DNA from: Bretschneidera sinensis
Taxonomy: Eukaryota > Streptophyta > Magnoliopsida > Brassicales > Akaniaceae
Reading direction: 5' to 3'
Assembly: GCA_023935145.1 (NCBI GenBank)
Contig: CM043701.1
Location: forward strand, 68,739,317-68,803,316
DNA length: 64,000 bases
Under the pieces are notes generated by a model. It had not been told where the DNA came from. It saw only the letters and a list, made by a program, of their open reading frames with translations, and ran no database searches. Position numbers and translations under genes: made by a program. Positions 58,400-64,000 of this stretch are shown in pieces (the first letter of the stretch is position 1; each line of letters begins with the position of its first letter).

Positions 58400-59680
58400 T
58401 GATTACGCGTAAAACAGTAACACAGTTGTTGTAGCACGACTTTGGGGTGTCGATTCCACAGGGAAACAAGTTAACTATATAGAAAGATGTAAACCTTAAT
58501 ATGAGATGATATAATCAAAATAAGTAAAGAATATGAAATTGATGATGAAGTAATTGTGTAGGTTGTAAAATATGATACTGGTACAATAAGGATCCGGGAA
58601 TCCTCCCTAGGTTCGTTGCCCTAATCCTAACTTGATTCAATTGTTTTTATCTTGATTGCACGTTTCACATCCCAAACATGCAATCGACAAATATTCAATG
58701 AGAACATGTATAAACCCTAATATGATCGTAATGAAATATTTCTTATTTCCGATTCTTGCACATATGATCTATCCTATAGGTTTATCAAGAAACGACAATA
58801 TATCTTTGTCGACAATATTGCAGTAATGGACAAACCTAAAGGCTAGATTTACCGGACTCAATTATACCTAATAATCTTGACATAAGAGAAGCATGACTAA
58901 AGTTATATCAAGGAAAAAAGATACAATCACCGGAATAGATAAAATCTTATAATTAGATAAAGAAGTAAATCATGAAAATGTTTGACAATAAATTCTTATT
59001 ACAACTGAACCAAATAAGGGTAGATAGGGACAACTACACCTAGGGATTCATCCCTTCCCCTTGCTACGAAGTTAGTTAGCCATGGTGTTCATGGCTAAAC
59101 ACTTTTGTGGATGAGCTGCTGCTTTGAGTTTTCTGGCTTTTCTTCTCAGCCAAGATCCCCTTTCTCTTAAACCTCAAGTATCTTATTTATAGTACAAGAG
59201 TCCAAGGGTGTTTTTGGGTTTATTCTAATGTTTAAAAAACCTAATTAAAGTCTAACTCGGAGATGCAAATCCGTGTGCGCGTTGCGATACTGCTGGGGAG
59301 CACCGCGGTGCTAGGCATATTATGGATTGGGCGAGCTTCTGGGCATCGCAGTGCTGGCTGGTTGTTCACAATGAGCGAGTTTCTGGGCACCACAGTGCTC
59401 AGCAGCACTGCAGTTCTGGCCTTTTTGCTGATTTTCTTCATGCTTTGCCTCTCTGCAGCCACTCCTATGCTTCGTCATGCATGAAACCTTGGTGCTTTTA
59501 AACAATGATCACTTCTTCTCCTCGTTGGACTCAAAATACCTAAAATTGTACTAGAATAAGTTAGTGATCCAATAATATTCCTTAAGAGTTATCAACACAC
59601 AATAGTGCAATATAGACCGAGAAGAATCATAAAATGCTAACAATTAAACATCGTTTAGGTGCATTTTATGGCTCTTATCA
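58400..59680 (-). repeat. 5' LTR of the Athila element
   Basis: Holds the perfect palindrome AGCACCGCGGTGCT (59299-59312) and further GCA(C/T)CGC(A/G)GTGCT copies to 59410; TATA CTATAAATAAG on the minus strand near 59185. Closely related in inverted orientation to 62097-63411. Confidence 0.93.
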
Positions 59681-59990
59681 CTAAGCTATGACGACCAAAC
59701 GCGAGTTGATCAGGAGAAGGGTCATGGAGATCTTCAAGCGCTCTGAGGAGTTTTCGACAACAATTACCACTAAAGAGGGGAAATACTACTGCAATGGCCT
59801 TAACGATGCCAAGCGCAAAATACCCAATCCTACCCTGATCAGGACTTCTCCATAGTCAAACTTTCTAATGATGAGACCACTACTACAGCTAAGGATGGCC
59901 AAGGTGTTGAAGTAAGGGGACGAGTACGAGACCAGGGCAAGAGAGATTGAGGAGGCTGAGAATAGTGTTGATGTAGTGGGAAAAAAGTAG
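59681..59990 (+). pseudogene. antisense accessory ORF of the Tat element (part 2)
   Basis: Continues the frame broken at 48106: AMTTKRELIRRRVMEIFKRS, EGKYYCNGLNDAKRKIPNP, then a stop; later frames add EVRGRVRDQGKRD-like acidic and basic residues. This is the C-terminal end of the Transposase_28-like protein. A T-rich stretch follows at 60000. Confidence 0.55.
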
Positions 59991-59999
59991 ATACTCATA

Positions 60000-60479
60000 T
60001 ATTTTTTTTTATTTATGTATGTTGGGCCGATATTGCCCTTTTTTTGTAAAAATTTTCTAAGTAATAGAAACGAGGATAAACCACTTTTGCGTTTATTATT
60101 TTTTGGCGCTTTTGGCTTCTTCTGTTTTTTCCTAGGGAATTTGAAATTTTCTTTTGTAATGTTTTAAAAGATATGGGCGTAGAATACCTAGGGCTTCCTT
60201 ATTGGTAGACAAGAGATATGAAGAGGAAAAAATCGAGGCTCCCTCCTCAGCCTTTATTTGAGTAGTTACTTCGATGAAGGAAAGAGCTCAAGGCCCTTTC
60301 CTTGGTCTTTTGTTTAAGTAGGTGTCTAAAGGAGGGAAGGAGCTCAAGGCCCTTCCTTCTTAAGTAAATATTGATAGAGGCTAGAATAGAATCGAAATTT
60401 GATTGATAATGTTTGGAGACTACATGTTTTAAGCAATGAAAAATTGAAACAAAAGAGCAAACTCTACTGATATAATTTT
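60000..60479. other. intergenic part of the Tat element
   Basis: Between the antisense ORF and the integrase end; T-rich at 60000-60150, then a diverged direct repeat 'gagctcaaggccctt(t)cctt' (60285-60355). No gene. Confidence 0.5.
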
Positions 60480-61560
60480 TGAAGATTTTTAGTGTTCTAA
60501 GTTCGTAGTATTGGATTACTATTGAGGTCTTTAAAGTCGAAGGTTCCAGCTTGGTAAACTCTTTTGATGCGAGAGGGTCCTTCCGAGTTTGGGAGGAGCT
60601 TTCCTATTTCTCGAGGATGAGATAATTCCTTCTAAGTACTAAATCGTACAATCTGAATATCTTTCTTTTGAATTAGGAGTTATAGTACCGTGATACCCTT
60701 TGGTAGTAAGTAGTAAGTTTGATATGAGCTTTGTCCCTTGCATCATCGATCTGGCTGACATTCATTTTAAGGGTACTTCATTGTTGGCTTTCTCAAAGTG
60801 TTGTATTCACAGTGAGAGAGTACCTATCTCAATGGGAATCATGCCTTCCGATCTATAGGCTAGAAAGAAAGGGTTTATCCGGTTGGAGTCTGAGTAGTCG
60901 TTCAGTAGGCCCATAAAATGTTCGAAAAGTGTATAACCCATTATCTACCTACATCTCCAAGCTTCTTCTTAATGCTTTGTAAAAGGGTCCTATTAGTTAC
61001 TTCAACCTGTCCGTTAGCTTGGGGGTAGCCTACTGAAGCCAAATAGTGTTCAATATCGAGATCTCGACAAAAGAACTTGAACTAAGAGCTATCAAACTGC
61101 TTTTCATTGTTAATGACGAGTATCCTTAGTATCCCAAATTGGCATATAATGGACTTCCACATTAACTCCCAGGTCTCGTAGTTAGTAATTTTGATGAATG
61201 GCTCGGCTTCCGTCCATTTGGTGAAATAATCTATAGCAACTATTAGGTGCTTCCTCTACCCTAAAGCTTTTAGGAAGGGCCCAAGGATGTCTATTCCGCA
61301 CATAGAAAAGGGAAGATGGCTAGTAATCGATGTTAGTGGATTAGCGGATCGTTGAGACATAGATGCGTATTGTTGACATATCTTGTACCTTTTGACCATA
61401 TTAGTGGCGTCTTATAGTATCTTCAACCAGTAATACCCGTGTTAGATATTTTGTAGCCTAGAGCTTGGCCTCCAAAGTGGTGGTCGCATAGGCCTTCGTG
61501 GACCTCTCAGAAAGGTCGGCTTGAGGCACTTCAAGTAGGAAGTTATGAGGCTTTTTTTTT
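60480..61560 (-). pseudogene. gypsy integrase remnant (Tat element)
   Basis: From high to low coordinates: zinc finger remains (CDHHFGGQAL, YKICQQYASM), CGIDILGPFLKAL (first Asp, ~61290), YFTKWTEAEPFIKITNYET, then ILVINNEKQFDSS, where the second catalytic Asp (ISDNG) is Asn, and HYLASVGYPQANGQVEVTNR with the Glu (~61005), then LWAYRLQPDKPF. Numerous stops. Confidence 0.8.
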
Positions 61561-61699
61561 ATATAATTGCCCCTCGATGATTGTGAATCGTGTAGTATGA
61601 AAGAGGATTTTCTTGGAATCATTCTTCAAGTCGAGGAGTTTTTTGTTCCTTAAGTACTAGAGGATCGGATCCATCTAGATATGTTCCTCAGCAATTGGA

Positions 61700-62090
61700 A
61701 TGACCTAGGTTTCATCAATCCAATGTACGACAAGAGTCTCCAGATAAACTATTTGAGGTCGAACTGCCTAAAGGAAGCAAGTCATGCTAATGCACCTACT
61801 TTAAAATTTTTTACTCGGGGCACTTGTGATATTTGGAAATTCTTTAAGAATCTGATGATTTTTAATTTTCTTTCTTCGTATTCATTACTTATTTGATTGA
61901 CCACCAACTATGAGTCATTGTATACCTCTAAGGCTTGAGCAACTAATTTTTTGCAAACTTCATTCCTACGAGCAATGCTTTGTACTCGGCTTCATAGTTT
62001 AAAACTTTGAACTCGAATCTAAGGGAGTACTCCACCGTGAAGTCTTCGGGGTTGGTGAAGATAAGCTCGGCTCCACTACCAGCACTGTTT
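61700..62090 (-). pseudogene. gypsy RNase H remnant (Tat element)
   Basis: SSNSAGSGAELIFTNPEDFT, VEYSLRFEFKVLNYEAEYKA and LLVGMKFAKN, the RNase H region typical of Tat elements (Glu in NEAEYEALL is kept as YEAEYKALL), then decayed SDS/QLVVNQI sequence with stops. The Athila insertion at 62097 removes the sequence just upstream. Confidence 0.75.
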
Positions 62091-62096
62091 GAAGAT

Positions 62097-63411
62097 TGAT
62101 AAGAGCCATAAAATGCGTCTCAACAATGTTTAATTGTTAGCATTTTATGATTGATCTCGGTCTTTATTGCACTTTTATGTGTTAATAACTCTAAAGTAAT
62201 ATTATTGGACCACTGACTTATTTTAGTGCATTTTCAAGTACTTGGAGTCCAAAAGAGAAGAATAAGCGATCGTTGTTTAAAAGCTCCAAGATCCCATGCA
62301 TAACGGAGCGTCGGAGTGGTTGCGGAGAAGCAAACATAAAGGAAATCAAAAAAATCAGTGAGCACCGCGGTGCCCCTCAGCTAGCACTGCGTTGCCCAGA
62401 AGCCACCACATAATGAACAATCAGTGAGCACCGCAGTGCTCCTCACCCAGCACCGCGGTGCCTAGAAGCTCACCCAATCAAGCTGAAGCTAGCACCGTAG
62501 CGCCCATAAAGCAACTCCGTAGAGCGCAAACGGGGTTGTATCTCCGAGTTAGAACTTAATTAGGGTTTTAAAAATTAGATTAAACCCAAGAACACCCTTG
62601 AACCCTTATACTATAAATAGGTCACTTAGGATTTAAGAGGGGGGGATCTTGTGGTTGGAATCAAGGCCTGGAAACTCAAAGAAGCAGCCTCAGTCTCCTC
62701 CATCAAAGTTTTCAGCCATGAGTTCCATGGCAAACTAATCTCCAAGCAAGGCGAAAGGATGATTCCCTATATGTAGTTGTTCTTATTTTCCTTTACTTGG
62801 TTCAGTTGTAATAAGGATTTATTGTCAAGATATTGTTTTGATTTACTTTTCTATCTAATTATAAGATTTTCTCTAATCCGGTGATTGTATATTTTTCCTT
62901 GATATAAATCTAGTCATGCTTTTCTTATGTCAAGATTGTTTGGATATGATTGAGTCCGGTAGGTTTACCCTTTAGGTTTGTCCATTACTGCAATAGTTCA
63001 TAAAAGATATATTGTCATTTCTTGATAAACCTATAGGGTAGATCATGTGTGCATGAATCAAAAGTAAAGTATTTCATAACAATTACATTAGGGTTTATAC
63101 ATACTCTTATTGAATATTTTCCGGTTGCCTATTTGGGATGTGAAACCCGCAACCGAGATAAAAATAACTGAATCAAGTTAGGATTAGGGTAATGCACCTA
63201 GGGAGGATTCTTGGAACCTTGTTGTTCCTCTATTATATTTTACAATCTATTTTACACAATTACTCCATTATCAACAGTTCATACTTTCTCACTTAAATCT
63301 TTATCGTTTGTGTTATGGTTTATACCTTCTTTTGTAGTTAACTTGTTTCCCTGTGGAATTGACACCCCAAAGCTATGCTACAACTACCGCGTTATATTTT
63401 AGCTGTAATCA
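62097..63411 (+). repeat. 5' LTR of the right-edge Athila element
   Basis: 1315 bp, TGATAAGAGCCATAAAATGC...GTAATCA. GCACCGCGGTGC cluster at 62358-62500 and TATA CTATAAATAGG near 62612. Confidence 0.9.
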
Positions 63412-63416
63412 AATTT

Positions 63417-63433
63417 TGCCACCGTTGCCGGGG
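63417..63433 (+). other. primer binding site (tRNA-Asp-like)
   Basis: TGCCACCGTTGCCGGGG, two changes from the tRNA-Asp complement, five bases after the LTR. Confidence 0.8.
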
Positions 63434-63567
63434 AAACGCGCTTACATACAAAGAAGTTTGTCAACTCTAAGACAAGACGGTACTATCGTTCTTTTCTTTA
63501 AGTTTTAATTTTCTGATTTATTTTTTTTGTTCTATTTTATTTGTTACCTTTTAAACTCAGTTGGTGT

Positions 63568-64000
63568 ATGCTTAGACCGAGAGATTCGAAAGGGAGATTC
63601 ATTAAGGGACCTAAATTAGAGATACCCTTCCCTTCCGCGTCCGTTAATGAAATCTCGCCTAGATCAAACCCTAGTGTACACCCAACAGAAAATATAAAAA
63701 ATTTGGTTAACATAGCTGAAAACCCTAATGGGAATGTTGCTAGGCCACATTCTAGTCGGACAGCCACACCATCATGCATTATGTTTCTAGCTAACACTCG
63801 CCATCAAGATTTTAAAACAGGGATGATACAATTACTCCTTACTTTTCATGACTTGGAAAACAAGAACCCATATGTGCACATTAGAGAGTTTGAGGAAGTA
63901 GTTGCGACTTTTCATAGTCAAGATGCAACTGATGATATCGTGAGACTCAAGTTTTTTCCTTTCTCTTTGAAGGATAAAGCTAAGAGTTGGTTATACTCGC
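63568..64000 (+). CDS. Athila gag, intact 5' part, truncated by the window
   Basis: ATG 63568 (MLRPRDSKGRFIKGPKLEIP) opens a frame with no stop to the end, 144 codons. It contains FLANTRHQDFKTGMIQLLLT, NKNPYVHIREFEEVVATFHS and RLKFFPFSLKDKAKSWLYS, the Gag capsid start. It corresponds codon by codon to 58251-57800 of the other copy but lacks that copy's early TGA and 1-bp deletion, so this element may be younger. A minus-strand frame here (63537-63797) is a shadow. Confidence 0.88.
   Translation, partial: MLRPRDSKGRFIKGPKLEIPFPSASVNEISPRSNPSVHPTENIKNLVNIAENPNGNVARPHSSRTATPSCIMFLANTRHQDFKTGMIQLLLTFHDLENKNPYVHIREFEEVVATFHSQDATDDIVRLKFFPFSLKDKAKSWLYS

Larger units (their letters stand above)
48107..59680 (-). 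mobile_element. Athila-type Ty3/gypsy retrotransposon with env-position ORF
   Basis: 11,574 bp, LTRs 1240 and 1281 bp (TGATTACG...TCTTATCA on the plus strand), TSD CAAAG (48102-48106) and CTAAG (59681-59685) with one mismatch. PBS of tRNA-Asp type, gag, protease, RT, RNase H-integrase, an extra ORF and purine tracts are all present. Several frameshifts and stops break it, but RNase H-integrase is one 539-codon open frame. Moderately old. Confidence 0.93.
43321..62096 (-). mobile_element. Tat-type gypsy element, minus strand, 3' half, heavily nested
   Basis: Reading the minus strand from the right: RNase H (62090-61700), integrase (61560-60480), an antisense accessory ORF (59990-59681 and 48106-46489), a tandem-repeat 3' region (45775-43930) and a 3' LTR (43709-43321). 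This order, with an antisense Transposase_28-like ORF and a repeat-rich 3' UTR, fits the Tat lineage. It is interrupted by a solo LTR (44127-45284) and a whole Athila element (48107-59680), and cut at 62097 by another insertion. The 5' part is outside the window. Confidence 0.65.
62097..64000 (+). mobile_element. second Athila-type element, 5' end, running off the window
   Basis: 5' LTR, PBS and gag start on the plus strand, same family as 48107-59680 but inverted relative to it. Inserted into the Tat RNase H. Its 3' end and TSD are outside the window. Confidence 0.9.

Overview
This window is a block of plant nuclear repeats. I see no complete host protein-coding gene, rRNA, tRNA gene, CRISPR array or bacterial feature. 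It contains Ty1/copia and Ty3/gypsy LTR retrotransposons of several plant-specific lineages, a hAT and a CACTA DNA transposon, fragments of a LINE and of a tRNA-derived SINE, and plant laccase exons with GT/AG introns. This points to a eudicot, probably with a large, repeat-rich genome. I cannot name the species. The background is AT-rich, but almost every LTR carries a GC-rich block upstream of its TATA box.

Layout. 1-6817: 3' part of a degenerate SIRE/Maximus (Sirevirus) copia element, + strand, with an extra ORF in the env position and a complete 3' LTR. 6818-8300: LINE and SINE debris. 8317-10640: 3' end of another copia element. 11017-17257: complete but stop-riddled copia element with 5-bp TSD TCATC, sitting in an older LTR remnant. 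18286-23508: non-autonomous CACTA element with 3-bp TSD TTC that carries a two-exon laccase fragment. 23894-31593: minus-strand copia element split in its reverse transcriptase by a second, internally deleted copia element (25471-28511, TSD GTTCC). 31594-42839: minus-strand hAT transposon split by a young Athila-type gypsy deletion derivative (33794-41038, TSD TATAC). 43321-62096: a Tat-type gypsy element on the minus strand, reconstructed from its 3' LTR, a ~53-bp tandem-repeat 3' region, an antisense accessory ORF, and integrase and RNase H remnants. It is broken by a solo SIRE-type LTR (44127-45284), a full Athila element (48107-59680) and a second Athila copy entering from the right edge (62097-64000, + strand).

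How the parts relate. Nesting gives a relative order: the Tat, hAT and outer copia elements came first, and the copia, Athila and solo-LTR insertions later. Gypsy element 33794-41038 looks youngest: its LTRs are nearly identical and gag-protease has only two stops. The most unusual pattern is that the SIRE copia and the Athila gypsy elements each carry, between pol and an env-position ORF with the same type of domain (Transposase_32-like), a block that resembles their own LTR promoter: a cluster of CpG-centred palindromes followed by a TATA box. This suggests an internal promoter for the accessory gene in two unrelated lineages. The Tat element instead has its accessory ORF in antisense, with its own TATA-like box.

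Limits: family assignments rest on motifs recognised by eye, and percentages or ages were not computed. Pfam names are from memory. Boundaries described as approximate could move by tens of bases.
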